Origin: an uncultured Blautia sp.
GTDB lineage: Bacteria > Bacillota > Clostridia > Lachnospirales > Lachnospiraceae
Assembly: GCF_937880195.1 (NCBI RefSeq)
Contig: NZ_CALFLA010000075.1
Coordinates: 1-40,787 of the forward strand
Direction of reading: 5' to 3'
Length of the DNA stretch: 40,787 bases
Of the stretch, positions 1 to 7,409 are shown in pieces. The notes beneath the pieces are model-generated. The model was not told where the DNA came from. It searched no databases and saw nothing but the letters and a program-made list of their open reading frames with translations. Position 1 is the first letter of the stretch. Each line of letters starts with the position of its first letter. Both the position numbers and the translations under genes were made by a program.

Positions 1-11
1 GTGGATATATT

Positions 12-230
12 TTAAAAATTCTTCTCACTCTCCTCTTTCTCTTGATTGTCTTCCAGAAGTTCCTCGATAGATACATGCAGATAATCTGCTACAGCTTTTA
101 ATTTATCTACCCTTGGAAAAGACTTATCCCATCGCGAAATAGTTGCATTTCCAATTCCACACGCTCTTTCAAGTTCTGATACTGTAATCCCTTTTTTGTC
201 GCATAAATCTCTAATTTTTTTTAAAATCAC
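12..230 (-). CDS. Small XRE-family DNA-binding protein (Cro/CI type)
   Basis: A 72-residue protein that is almost entirely one helix-turn-helix domain: the segment from KKIRDLCDKKG through ISRWDKSFPRVDKL matches the HTH_3/XRE pattern, and LHVSIEELL is the usual last helix. The start is placed at GTG 230 because GGAGGTG sits nine bases upstream; the longer reading from 248 would begin inside that ribosome site. The gene diverges from the ImmR/ImmA-like pair at 437, so it probably plays the Cro- or excisionase-regulator-like role of the switch (inference). Its likely promoter is the consensus site at 368-396, giving a leader of about 130 bases that contains operator repeats. Confidence 0.8.
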   Translation of the reverse strand: MILKKIRDLCDKKGITVSELERACGIGNATISRWDKSFPRVDKLKAVADYLHVSIEELLEDNQEKEESEKNF

Positions 231-275
231 TATACATTTCACCTCCACTATTCTTATTGGATTTAGAGAAAAGTA

Positions 276-304
276 TTGACTTTTATTAGAGAATAATCTA
301 AAAT
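276..304 (+). promoter_or_regulatory. Rightward promoter of the repressor/ImmA operon
   Basis: TTGACT at 276-281 and TAAAAT at 299-304 are separated by 17 bases. The spacer and -10 hold the operator-like inverted repeat TTAGAGAATAATCTAA (286-301). It would drive the gene at 437 with a leader of about 125 bases. It points toward the leftward promoter at 368-396. Confidence 0.6.
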
Positions 305-367
305 ATGAATTACCACAAACATATTGGGATCTCTCTATATTTAGGCTTTTCTCTAAATCTTAAAGTC

Positions 368-396
368 ATTATATAGGGTTATCTCTAATTTGTCAA
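368..396 (-). promoter_or_regulatory. Leftward promoter of the small XRE gene
   Basis: Read on the minus strand, TTGACA (396-391) and TATAAT (373-368) are separated by exactly 17 bases, a perfect sigma-A consensus. The spacer contains the same ATTAGAGA element found in the spacer of the opposing promoter. It should drive the XRE gene that starts at 230. Confidence 0.7.
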
Positions 397-436
397 TACC
401 ATTTTTAGGTTTTTCTCTAAATCAGGAGGTGCCCAT

Positions 437-850
437 TTGAACAGTGTAGAGCGAGTAAAAGAAATATGTAAAAATAGAAAAATTCCTATTTCTAAATTAG
501 AAAAGGAACTTGGTTTCTCTAATGGCTATATCAGTCAGTTAAGAAAAGGTGTATTCCCTGCTGATAGGCTTGAAAAAATTTCTAATTTTTTAGGTGTTAC
601 TGCAACATATTTAATGACTGGAGAAGAAAATAGCGAAAAATCATTGACTCCTAAAGACGAAAAAGATATCGAAAAGATTCTTGAGCAAACCAGAGAACAG
701 CTTATGAATCAGGAAGGACTGATGTTTGATGGAGATCCAGCCAGTCCGGAAGCTATTGATTCTATCCTTTCCGCTATGCAGATCGGTATGGAGCTGGCCA
801 AGAAGAAGAACAAGGAGAAATACACACCCAAGAAATATAAGAAGGACTGA
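437..850 (+). CDS. ImmR-like XRE-family repressor
   Basis: A 137-residue protein with an N-terminal XRE helix-turn-helix (about residues 1-65; the recognition region is SNGYISQLRKGVFPADRL) and a charged C-terminal tail ending in a lysine-rich stretch. The start is TTG 437, set by AGGAGGT six bases upstream; no ATG or GTG fits. It is followed five bases later by an ImmA-type metallopeptidase. In ICEBs1 of Bacillus subtilis that pairing makes the first protein the immunity repressor and the second the protease that inactivates it. By analogy it should repress excision and transfer genes and bind the TTTAGAGAAA repeats upstream. The tail after residue 70 is not a domain I recognise. Confidence 0.75.
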   Translation: MNSVERVKEICKNRKIPISKLEKELGFSNGYISQLRKGVFPADRLEKISNFLGVTATYLMTGEENSEKSLTPKDEKDIEKILEQTREQLMNQEGLMFDGDPASPEAIDSILSAMQIGMELAKKKNKEKYTPKKYKKD

Positions 851-855
851 CGCGT

Positions 856-1284
856 ATGGATGTCAAGAAACAGGCGAACAAAATCGCCCGTATGTTTAAG
901 AGCCGTGACCCTTTTGAGATTGTCCGGGGCTTAAATGTGATCCTGGTACACTATCCATTGGACGGCGTGCGGGGTTTTTATCAATATTTCCAGCGGAATA
1001 ATATCATTTATCTGGATGAACGATTGTCGGATCCCGAGCAGCGTTTTGTTTTGGCTCACGAACTGGGTCACATGTTTTTACATAAAAAAGCAAATGCAAT
1101 CTTTATGGACACTCGAACACAGCTCAACGGAGCCAGATATGAACGAGAAGCTGATCTATTTGCTATGGAGTTGTTGCTGCCGGATGATCTGCTTTCCGAA
1201 TATTGGGAAACGGGATATTCTATTGAGCAGATATCTCGTATTACCGGATATAACAAAAGATTGATTGAATTAAAATTAAGCTAA
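856..1284 (+). CDS. ImmA/IrrE-family zinc metallopeptidase (anti-repressor)
   Basis: A 142-residue protein with the gluzincin signature: HELGH at residues 68-72 and a downstream glutamate in READ (E98) in the helix ending in LLLP. This matches ImmA of ICEBs1 (peptidase family M78), which cleaves the adjacent repressor after DNA damage or quorum signals and so releases the element. Its start lies five bases after the repressor stop, so the two are co-transcribed and probably translationally coupled. It is cytoplasmic, with no signal peptide. Cleavage of the protein at 437-850 is inferred from gene order. Confidence 0.85.
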   Translation: MDVKKQANKIARMFKSRDPFEIVRGLNVILVHYPLDGVRGFYQYFQRNNIIYLDERLSDPEQRFVLAHELGHMFLHKKANAIFMDTRTQLNGARYEREADLFAMELLLPDDLLSEYWETGYSIEQISRITGYNKRLIELKLS

Positions 1285-1305
1285 TTTAATGTGCGAGGAG
1301 GAATT

Positions 1306-2238
1306 ATGAAGAGGAAAGTGGCAATGGCATTATTTTTATTTGCGACAACGCTGATTGGATGCGGGAACACTGCTCCGATGCCGAAACTTCCAACAAAAGA
1401 AGAAAAGGGAATTATGCAAAGCGAATTAAACGAAGCACTCTCAAATATCGGTGGAGCATGTGATAGTGTAAGTTTTAACGGAACGAATGAATCAGATTAT
1501 ACTTTTAATATTTTAATCACTCCTGATAACGGAAATAACTTTGGACAAAAGTGCAAAATCATTTCAGAATATGTATCTACTTTTTCTGATGGAAAGTTTA
1601 AAGATTACGATTTAAGTATAAAAGAATTGCATGACGAAGAAAACTTGGTTTCATGGGATTCAGCTACTAAAGTATACTTTAATTCTTTAAACGGAAAAGA
1701 GAACTTACTTGCTGTCGAAGACGTAACATTAGACGAATTAATCGCAATGGACGATGGACCAATTTCATCAAATCAAAATTCTAAACAGAATTACAAAGAA
1801 GCAGGCGAATTAGACAAAGAATATATTTCTTTATTCAAAAAATACTCTGAGATATTTTCAGAAGAATTAAAAGTTTTTGATACATCAGAGCAACTTATGC
1901 AGGCGATATCGGAAAATAAAAACACTGACGATATTTTTACCATATTAGAGTCTGCCATGGCGTTAGCTACGGAATCGGAAGAAAAACTCAATGGTTACTT
2001 TATGGAATTTGACGCAAATCGCCAAGAAGCACCTTATGGAACTAAAATAATGACATTGTTAGCTCATGCCCAGTCTGCTGTCACTCAGTATAATATTGCA
2101 TTATCACACTTAAATGAATTTTTACTCAGTTCTGACCAGAACGATGTTTCTGATTTCCAAAAGTACACGGAAAAAGCCAGACAATCGTTGAATGATTACA
2201 ATTCTGTATTAAACGAAGAACTTTCTAAAATTAACTAA
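1306..2238 (+). CDS. Element-borne lipoprotein of unknown function
   Basis: A 310-residue secreted lipoprotein. The start is ATG 1306, because AGGAGG lies just before it; an in-frame GTG at 1291 overlaps that site. The first 21 residues form a lysine n-region, a hydrophobic core and the lipobox LIGC, so the mature protein should be anchored through that cysteine. The rest is acidic, rich in Asn, Ser and Glu. Its C-terminal half (about 165-310) looks mostly helical, with heptad-like spacing. I recognise no enzyme motif. Base composition is more AT-rich than host genes, consistent with cargo on the mobile element. It lies between ImmA and the integrase, away from any visible conjugation module. 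Surface exclusion or host modification are possible roles, without direct support. Confidence 0.7.
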   Translation: MKRKVAMALFLFATTLIGCGNTAPMPKLPTKEEKGIMQSELNEALSNIGGACDSVSFNGTNESDYTFNILITPDNGNNFGQKCKIISEYVSTFSDGKFKDYDLSIKELHDEENLVSWDSATKVYFNSLNGKENLLAVEDVTLDELIAMDDGPISSNQNSKQNYKEAGELDKEYISLFKKYSEIFSEELKVFDTSEQLMQAISENKNTDDIFTILESAMALATESEEKLNGYFMEFDANRQEAPYGTKIMTLLAHAQSAVTQYNIALSHLNEFLLSSDQNDVSDFQKYTEKARQSLNDYNSVLNEELSKIN

Positions 2239-2251
2239 ATAAAAACCGCCC

Positions 2252-2376
2252 CTGTGCTACCAACACAGAGACGGCTCTTACATCCGAAGATGCACATTCA
2301 TTATTGCAAGAATATTGTATCATCTTCGGGGCAGCCACGCAAGCGGAACCTATGTTCCTGCTGGCTGTTATTTTTA
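2252..2376 (+). promoter_or_regulatory. Structured leader with terminator-like hairpin before the integrase
   Basis: Three hairpins follow one another: CTGTG/CACAG (2252-2268), CCGAAGATG/CATCTTCGG (2284-2329), and a nested CAGCC/GGCTG plus GGAAC/GTTCC hairpin (2332-2367) followed by TTATTTTTAT. The last has the form of an intrinsic terminator and lies just before the integrase ribosome site. It may end the lipoprotein transcript or limit read-through into the integrase. Confidence 0.5.
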
Positions 2377-2402
2377 TACCCATTTTTAAGGAGGATGATT
2401 TT

Positions 2403-3578
2403 ATGGCAAAAAAGAAAACACGAAAGAAGTATCCCAGATTACCCTCTGGCTTCGGAACTATCCGCTATTTAGGCTCTGATAGACGTAACTGTTATGCAGT
2501 CCACCCTCCCGCCACTATCGACGCTCTGGGGCATGTACAGCGCCCTCCTGCAATCTGTTATACGGATGACTGGATCAAAGGTTTTACCGTTCTGACTGCC
2601 TATAAAGCCGGAACATATAAGCCAGGGATGGAGCGAGAACTGGAGCTTGCGGAAACGTCAGATGCAGATGTATTGGTACAGCGGATCATAGCGGACTACT
2701 CTACCATCAAAGGTGTGGAGGAAAAGCACCCAGAGATTAAGGAGCTGTCCTTTGCAGAAGTGTATGAGAAATTTTACCGCTGGAAGTACGAAGAAAACAA
2801 AACAAGAACATTGTCTGTGGCCTCCCAAAACGCCACCGTTTGCGCTTACAAAAATTGTAAGTCGCTGCACGATTTACCTTTTAAGTCGCTTAAACATGAG
2901 GATTTGCAAAAGGTAGTTGATTCCTGCCCTCTTGGATTTTCCAGTGTCAAAATGATTGTGACCTTATTTAAGCAAATGTATAAATACGCTCTCATGTATG
3001 AAATCTGCACTGAAAACAAAGCGTTGTACGTTACTGTAAACCGTCCAGATAATACCGTGAATGGCAGAGCATTTTCTGAGCAGGAACTGAAAACCTTATG
3101 GATACAAAAAGACAATGAAGATATCCAGATGGTGTTAATTATGTGCTATAGCGGTTTTCGTATTTCCGCATACCGAAGCCTGGAAGTCAATTTAAAAAGT
3201 CGGTATTTCAAGGGCGGCGTAAAAACCGCGGCTGGCAAAAACAGAATTGTTCCAATTCATTCCGCCATTTATCCATTCGTGGAAAAGCGTCTAAAGAAAT
3301 ACGGATCATTAATGCCGATCACGCCTGACTGCTACAGACAAAAGACATTTAATCCGCTTTTAAAAGAACTTGGAATTGTCGGAAATCCTCCTCATACTCC
3401 GCACGATTGCAGACATACATTTTCTGCGCTTTGCGAAAAATACGGCGTTCGGGAAAATGACCGAAAAAGAATGATTGGTCATGCTTTTGGAAATGATATC
3501 ACAAATGGAGTATACGGCCACCGATCATTGGATGATCTTCGCACAGAAATCGAAAAAATAAAAATACCGAATTTGTGA
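2403..3578 (+). CDS. int: Tyrosine recombinase / integrase
   Basis: A 391-residue site-specific recombinase that should integrate and excise the element. The catalytic set is present: Arg in GFRIS (R253), HDCRH (H334 and R337), the GH pair (H360) and the nucleophile in NGVYGH (Y371). The N-terminal 60 residues are basic and resemble the arm-binding domain of large Firmicute integrases; about 110-200 would be the core-binding SAM-like domain. ATG 2403 is chosen because AAGGAGG lies upstream; the open frame continues 33 codons further, through the hairpin leader, without a ribosome site. It is the last gene of the element, and its stop codon overlaps the first of two direct repeats that may be arm sites. 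Confidence 0.9.
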   Translation: MAKKKTRKKYPRLPSGFGTIRYLGSDRRNCYAVHPPATIDALGHVQRPPAICYTDDWIKGFTVLTAYKAGTYKPGMERELELAETSDADVLVQRIIADYSTIKGVEEKHPEIKELSFAEVYEKFYRWKYEENKTRTLSVASQNATVCAYKNCKSLHDLPFKSLKHEDLQKVVDSCPLGFSSVKMIVTLFKQMYKYALMYEICTENKALYVTVNRPDNTVNGRAFSEQELKTLWIQKDNEDIQMVLIMCYSGFRISAYRSLEVNLKSRYFKGGVKTAAGKNRIVPIHSAIYPFVEKRLKKYGSLMPITPDCYRQKTFNPLLKELGIVGNPPHTPHDCRHTFSALCEKYGVRENDRKRMIGHAFGNDITNGVYGHRSLDDLRTEIEKIKIPNL

Positions 3579-3623
3579 CCATTTGTGACTAATAGACCCT
3601 AAATATTGTGTAATAAGTCACAA
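3571..3623. repeat. Candidate integrase arm sites / attachment region
   Basis: ATTTGTGAC occurs as a tandem direct repeat at 3571-3579 and 3581-3589, the first overlapping the integrase stop. An inverted GTCACAA lies at 3617-3623. Short repeats clustered right after an integrase gene are typical arm-type binding sites next to attR or attL. The core cannot be fixed without the other end of the element. Confidence 0.4.
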
Positions 3624-3639
3624 CAATTCAAAACAAGAA

Positions 3640-3698
3640 AACCCCTGAAACCAGCATAAATAAAGGTTTTTTCCGTATTTATGCCAGTTCCCGGGGGT
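3640..3698 (-). terminator. Terminator of the pxp operon
   Basis: A long imperfect hairpin pairs 3642-3662 with 3676-3697; the CATAAATA/TATTTATG part is perfect and the base is CCCC/GGGG. Read leftward it ends in GGGGTTTTCTTGTTTT, so it terminates the operon ending with pxpA at 3719. Rightward it lacks a good T-run. Confidence 0.65.
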
Positions 3699-3718
3699 GT
3701 CAATATTTTATCTCATAT

Positions 3719-4489
3719 TTATATGATCCTGTCAAGAGAGCAGATCTCTACGCCCTCTTCTTTCAGTGCTTTGCGGATCTTTTCTACAAAAGCCAGCGCT
3801 TTTGCGCCGTCTCCGTGAACGCAGACGGAATCTGCCTGGATAGGAATATCCTTTCCAGTAATAGCGGTTACTTTCTTTTCTTTCACCATTCTCACTACTC
3901 TTGAAACCGCCAGATCTTCATCTGTGATCATGGCCCCTTCTTTGCGGCGGTTTACAAGAGAACCGTCCTCCTCATAAGCCCTGTCTGCAAAAACCTCCAA
4001 AGCTGTCCGAAGTCCCATATCCTTTGCCGCCCGGGCAAGCTCTCCGCCTGAAAGAGCCAGAACAATAAGCTCTGGATCAAACTCACGGATTCCCTGACAA
4101 ATCGCCTGGGATAACTGATAGTCCTTTGCCGCCATATTATAAAGAGCTCCGTGAGGCTTCACATGCTGCATTTTTATTCCATGTACTCTGCTGAAGGCAT
4201 CTAAAGCACCCAACTGATATAGAATATAGGCTTTTGCCTCTGCCGGGCTTACGCTTAAATTTCTTCTTCCAAATCCCATAAGATCCGGGAATCCCGGATG
4301 AGCTCCCACTCGGATTCCTGCCTCTTTTGCCATGGCAAGAGTTTTATCCATCACCACCGGATCTGAGGCATGATATCCGCAGGCTACATTTGCAGAGGTG
4401 ATCAGAGGAATTACCTTATCGTCATTCCCAATGGTATAATTTCCAAAGCTTTCTCCCAGGTCACTGTTTAAATCCACCCTGTATGTCAT
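3719..4489 (-). CDS. pxpA: 5-oxoprolinase subunit A (LamB/YcsF family)
   Basis: A 256-residue cytoplasmic protein of the LamB/YcsF family. Family hallmarks are the N-terminal VDLNSDLGESFG, ANVACGYHASDP, VGAHPGFPD and HVKPHGALYN. With PxpB and PxpC it forms the ATP-dependent 5-oxoprolinase that opens 5-oxoproline (pyroglutamate) to glutamate, removing a spontaneous product of glutamine and glutamate. ATG 4489 is preferred because GGAGAG precedes it at the right distance; the ATG at 4504 has no clear ribosome site. E. coli PxpA is about 244 residues, so the length fits. It is the last gene of the operon, separated from pxpBC by the biotin carboxylase genes accB and accC. Confidence 0.93.
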   Translation of the reverse strand: MTYRVDLNSDLGESFGNYTIGNDDKVIPLITSANVACGYHASDPVVMDKTLAMAKEAGIRVGAHPGFPDLMGFGRRNLSVSPAEAKAYILYQLGALDAFSRVHGIKMQHVKPHGALYNMAAKDYQLSQAICQGIREFDPELIVLALSGGELARAAKDMGLRTALEVFADRAYEEDGSLVNRRKEGAMITDEDLAVSRVVRMVKEKKVTAITGKDIPIQADSVCVHGDGAKALAFVEKIRKALKEEGVEICSLDRII

Positions 4490-4547
4490 ATTTTTTCTCT
4501 CCATTTCTCAATACGGCTAAAATCTGTTCCTGAATTTCGAAAGATTT

Positions 4548-5894
4548 TTATTTTGTATGCATGAGACTTTCAATAAAGCCTGTGTCTGCCTTTCCTTCAC
4601 AAAATACCGGATGTTTCATGATCTGATACTGAAAATCCAGGTTTGTTTCCACTCCAATGATCAGCATTTCATCCAAAGCAGATCTCATTTTCTGCAATGC
4701 AGCCTCCCTATCCGGTGCATGGACGATCACCTTGGCGATCATAGAATCATACTCAGAGGGAATCCGGTAGCCTGTATAAAGCCCTGTATCTACCCGCACT
4801 CCGTTTCCGGCAGGAAGATGGAGATTCTCAACCACTCCCGGACTTGGCATAAAGTTTTTCTCCGGGATCTCAGCGTTGATCCTGCACTCAATGGCATGGC
4901 CCTTAAGTTTTACATCCTCCTGACTGAAACTTAAAGGCAATCCCATGGCCACCCGGATCTGTTCAACGATCAGGTCTGTTCCTGTCACCATTTCCGTAAC
5001 GCCATGCTCCACCTGGATCCTGGTGTTCATTTCCATAAAGTAAAATTCCCCTTTTGGACTTACAATGTACTCTATGGTTCCTGCGTTTGTATAATTGACT
5101 GTTTTGGCTGCCAGAACCGCATACTGGTTCATTTTTTCTCTCGTCTCTTCTGTAATTGCCGGAGACGGTGATTCCTCAATGAGCTTCTGGTGGTTTCTCT
5201 GTACAGAACAGTCTCTTTCTCCAAGAGCCACCACATTTCCAAAATTATCAGCCATGATCTGGATTTCCACATGGCGGGGATTTTCTACAAAACGCTCAAT
5301 ATACATGGTGTCGTCACCAAAAGCATTGGCGGATTCCCTCTGAGCCACATTAAACTGGAATTCAAATTCCTCCTCTGATGCGGCAACTCTCATTCCCTTG
5401 CCGCCTCCGCCTGAGGAAGCCTTGATCATAACCGGATATCCGATCTCCCGGGCAAGAATGAGACCTGTCTCTGCGTCATACACCGGCTCCTTTGTTCCTG
5501 GTACAACAGGAACGCCTGCGTTCATCATAGTTGTTCTTGCCTGGGATTTATTTCCCATTTTGTCAATTACCTCTGCGTCCGGTCCGATAAAGGTAATTCC
5601 GTTTTCTTTACAGCGGCGAACAAACTCGCTGTTTTCTGACAGAAAACCAAAACCGGGATGTATGGCGTCCGCTCCCATATTTCTGGCTGCCTGGATAATG
5701 CGATCCATATTCAGATAGCTGTTTCTGGCAGGACCCTCTCCTATACAGATCCTCTGATCCGCAAGCTGTACATGAAGGCTTTTTGCATCCTCTTTTGAAT
5801 ACACTGCCACACTTCGGATTCCCATATTCCTGCATGCCCGGATAATACGGACGGCAATTTCTCCACGGTTGGCAATTAAGATTTTATTAAACAA
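4548..5894 (-). CDS. accC: Biotin carboxylase (acetyl-CoA carboxylase family)
   Basis: A 448-residue biotin carboxylase, the usual length for AccC. It carboxylates the biotin on the carrier protein using ATP and bicarbonate. Visible features are the N-terminal KILIANRGEIAVRI, HPGFGFLSEN, the glycine-rich ATP-grasp loop around 160-167 and the active-site segment RIQVEHGVTE (E296), where most family members have HPVTE. Its carrier gene accB is just upstream. No carboxyltransferase alpha or beta genes are present; instead the neighbours are pxpA, pxpB and pxpC. Either this pair serves fatty-acid synthesis and is merely co-transcribed, or it is dedicated to the KipI/KipA-type proteins encoded beside it. 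The sequence does not decide this. Confidence 0.93.
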   Translation of the reverse strand: MFNKILIANRGEIAVRIIRACRNMGIRSVAVYSKEDAKSLHVQLADQRICIGEGPARNSYLNMDRIIQAARNMGADAIHPGFGFLSENSEFVRRCKENGITFIGPDAEVIDKMGNKSQARTTMMNAGVPVVPGTKEPVYDAETGLILAREIGYPVMIKASSGGGGKGMRVAASEEEFEFQFNVAQRESANAFGDDTMYIERFVENPRHVEIQIMADNFGNVVALGERDCSVQRNHQKLIEESPSPAITEETREKMNQYAVLAAKTVNYTNAGTIEYIVSPKGEFYFMEMNTRIQVEHGVTEMVTGTDLIVEQIRVAMGLPLSFSQEDVKLKGHAIECRINAEIPEKNFMPSPGVVENLHLPAGNGVRVDTGLYTGYRIPSEYDSMIAKVIVHAPDREAALQKMRSALDEMLIIGVETNLDFQYQIMKHPVFCEGKADTGFIESLMHTK

Positions 5895-5916
5895 TATAGG
5901 CGCCTCCCTCCGGCTT

Positions 5917-6357
5917 TTATAATTTCTTTACGCGGAACAGAGGCTGTCCATACTCAACCTTCTGCTCATTGCTTACCAGAACCGCCTCGATCTCGCAGTC
6001 AAAATCACTCTGGATCTCGTTCATCAGCTTCATTGCTTCCAGAATACATACGGTCTGTCCGTTCTTTACCTGATCTCCTACCTTTACAAATGCCGGAGCG
6101 TCCGGGGCAGGGGCGGAATAAAAGGTTCCTACAATAGGAGAAGTAATAAAAAGTTTCTCATCTTCTTCCGGTTCAGCCTGTACAGGGGCTTCCGGCGCTG
6201 CGGCAGGCATGGGAGCCGCCGGAACTCCTGCTGCAACAACAGGCGGATGATCCAGCTTGCTCATAGTGATCTTAAGATCGCCTTCCTTTAATGTAAATTC
6301 TGTCAGAGAAGAATTTTCAATGATTTTTACCAGTCCTTCAATCTTTTCTAAATCCAT
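5917..6357 (-). CDS. accB: Biotin carboxyl carrier protein
   Basis: A 146-residue carrier with the standard layout: an N-terminal helix region (1-35), an Ala/Pro-rich flexible linker (40-65) and a C-terminal biotinyl domain with the modification site EAMK, K110, in ILEAMKLMNE. The TFYSAPAPDAPAFV segment is the thumb-containing part typical of acetyl-CoA carboxylase carriers. It delivers carboxybiotin from AccC to a carboxyltransferase. It lies 22 bases upstream of accC and 46 bases downstream of pxpC, all on the same strand. A biotin-protein ligase is not encoded in the window. Confidence 0.93.
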   Translation of the reverse strand: MDLEKIEGLVKIIENSSLTEFTLKEGDLKITMSKLDHPPVVAAGVPAAPMPAAAPEAPVQAEPEEDEKLFITSPIVGTFYSAPAPDAPAFVKVGDQVKNGQTVCILEAMKLMNEIQSDFDCEIEAVLVSNEQKVEYGQPLFRVKKL

Positions 6358-6403
6358 TCCTGTATCTCCTTTTCTATTTCATGCACTTCAAAACGCTTTG
6401 TTT

Positions 6404-7408
6404 TTATTCGAATAATTTACGAAGTCTTTTGGCAACCAGACGGCAGTCAAGAACCTCCTTACATGGCTGATGAATGATCTTACGCATTTCATCCAGCTCC
6501 TGGATCTCTTTCAGATAAAGTTCCTGGGCTTCCTTAACTGTAACTGCCCGGAAACGGATCTTATGATCTGTCTTTCTTTGTACCACCTTGGGAATATCCA
6601 CAGAAATCACTGTGGCGATCTTACCATACCCTCCTGTTGTCTGTCTGTCTGACAAAAGAATAATCGGCTTGCCATGAGACGGAACCTGTATGGATCCGAA
6701 TGCGATTCCATCTGAAATAATGTCTGAAGTTTCTTTCGGCGCAATAAAGGGTCCTTCCAGTCTGCATCCCATACGGTCAAAATCACTTGTCACTGTATAT
6801 TCCTGGCTCAGGAAAGTTTCGATTCCCTGTCTGCTGAACAGCTCGTCCTGAGGCCCCATAACAACCCGAACCTCTGCTTTGTCCTGATCAAAGCTTTCCG
6901 GCTCCAGCTTTCTGGAAAGGAAAAAAGGAAGATATCTTCTCTTAATGCGGAAGTTCATATAATCTCCTGCCTGAAGTTTCCTTCCTTTAAAACCTCCAAT
7001 TCCGCTCTTCATATTTGTGCAGCGGCTTCCCATAACAACCGGAATGTCCAGATAACTGGAAAACGCAATATAGCCTCTGCTTCCTGTTCTGGCGCTTCCG
7101 AATTTAAGGATATCGCCTTTATTCATATACAGAGCCGTATACATTGGTACCGGCTCCCCGTTTACCTGAGGCTGAAAGTCTCCTCCTGTAATAGCAATGA
7201 TCGTAGCGGAAGTAAATTCCAGAGTAGGTCCGATCAAGGTAAATTCAAGAACCGCCTCGTTTTCAGGATTATCCAAAAGGAGATTGGCGATCTTAAAGGA
7301 GCGGACGTCCATTACTCCTGCTACGGAAAATCCCTGACTCTGGTATCCGGTTCGTCCCAGATCCTGAACAGTAGTCATCATTCCGCCTTTTAAAATACGA
7401 ATTCCCAT
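6404..7408 (-). CDS. pxpC: 5-oxoprolinase subunit C (KipA, carboxyltransferase-like)
   Basis: A 334-residue protein of the KipA / allophanate hydrolase subunit 2 family. Visible signatures are the start GIRILKGGMMTTVQDLGRTGYQ, FSVAGVMD, ITGGDFQP and GGYGKIATV. It pairs with PxpB to form the ATP-using part of 5-oxoprolinase. The fold is shared with the carboxyltransferase part of urea carboxylase, which makes the neighbouring biotin genes notable. ATG 7408 follows GAGGTG and lies one base after the pxpB stop, so the two are coupled; the longer open frame to 7450 lies inside pxpB and is not used. Confidence 0.92.
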   Translation of the reverse strand: MGIRILKGGMMTTVQDLGRTGYQSQGFSVAGVMDVRSFKIANLLLDNPENEAVLEFTLIGPTLEFTSATIIAITGGDFQPQVNGEPVPMYTALYMNKGDILKFGSARTGSRGYIAFSSYLDIPVVMGSRCTNMKSGIGGFKGRKLQAGDYMNFRIKRRYLPFFLSRKLEPESFDQDKAEVRVVMGPQDELFSRQGIETFLSQEYTVTSDFDRMGCRLEGPFIAPKETSDIISDGIAFGSIQVPSHGKPIILLSDRQTTGGYGKIATVISVDIPKVVQRKTDHKIRFRAVTVKEAQELYLKEIQELDEMRKIIHQPCKEVLDCRLVAKRLRKLFE

Positions 7409-7409
7409 T

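Larger units (their letters stand above)
261..423. repeat. Operator repeats TTTAGAGAAA
   Basis: The element TTTAGAGAAA or its complement recurs at 262-271, 339-359 and 404-423, with shorter versions at 284-301 and 379-390. The copies at 339-359 and 404-423 have the form TTTAGG, a few T-rich bases, then CTCTAAA, an imperfect inverted repeat. Two copies lie in the two promoter spacers and one lies just before the ribosome site of the gene at 437. These are the expected binding sites of the two XRE proteins. Confidence 0.6.
1..3640. mobile_element. Right end of an integrated element (ICE or prophage), partial
   Basis: The interval holds an XRE repressor, a divergent XRE plus ImmA-type metallopeptidase pair, a lipoprotein and a tyrosine integrase. 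This set is typical of integrative conjugative elements and prophages of Firmicutes. The integrase is the last gene, and the host pxp operon terminator begins about 60 bases after it, so one boundary probably lies between 3580 and 3640. The other end lies left of position 1. No conjugation, replication or structural genes are visible, so ICE and prophage cannot be told apart. Its intergenic DNA is visibly more AT-rich than the host genes to the right. Confidence 0.7.

Noticed and set aside
2304..2402. In-frame upstream extension of the integrase beginning at ATG 2304
   Set aside because: It lacks a ribosome site and runs through the hairpin leader; ATG 2403 has AAGGAGG at the right distance.
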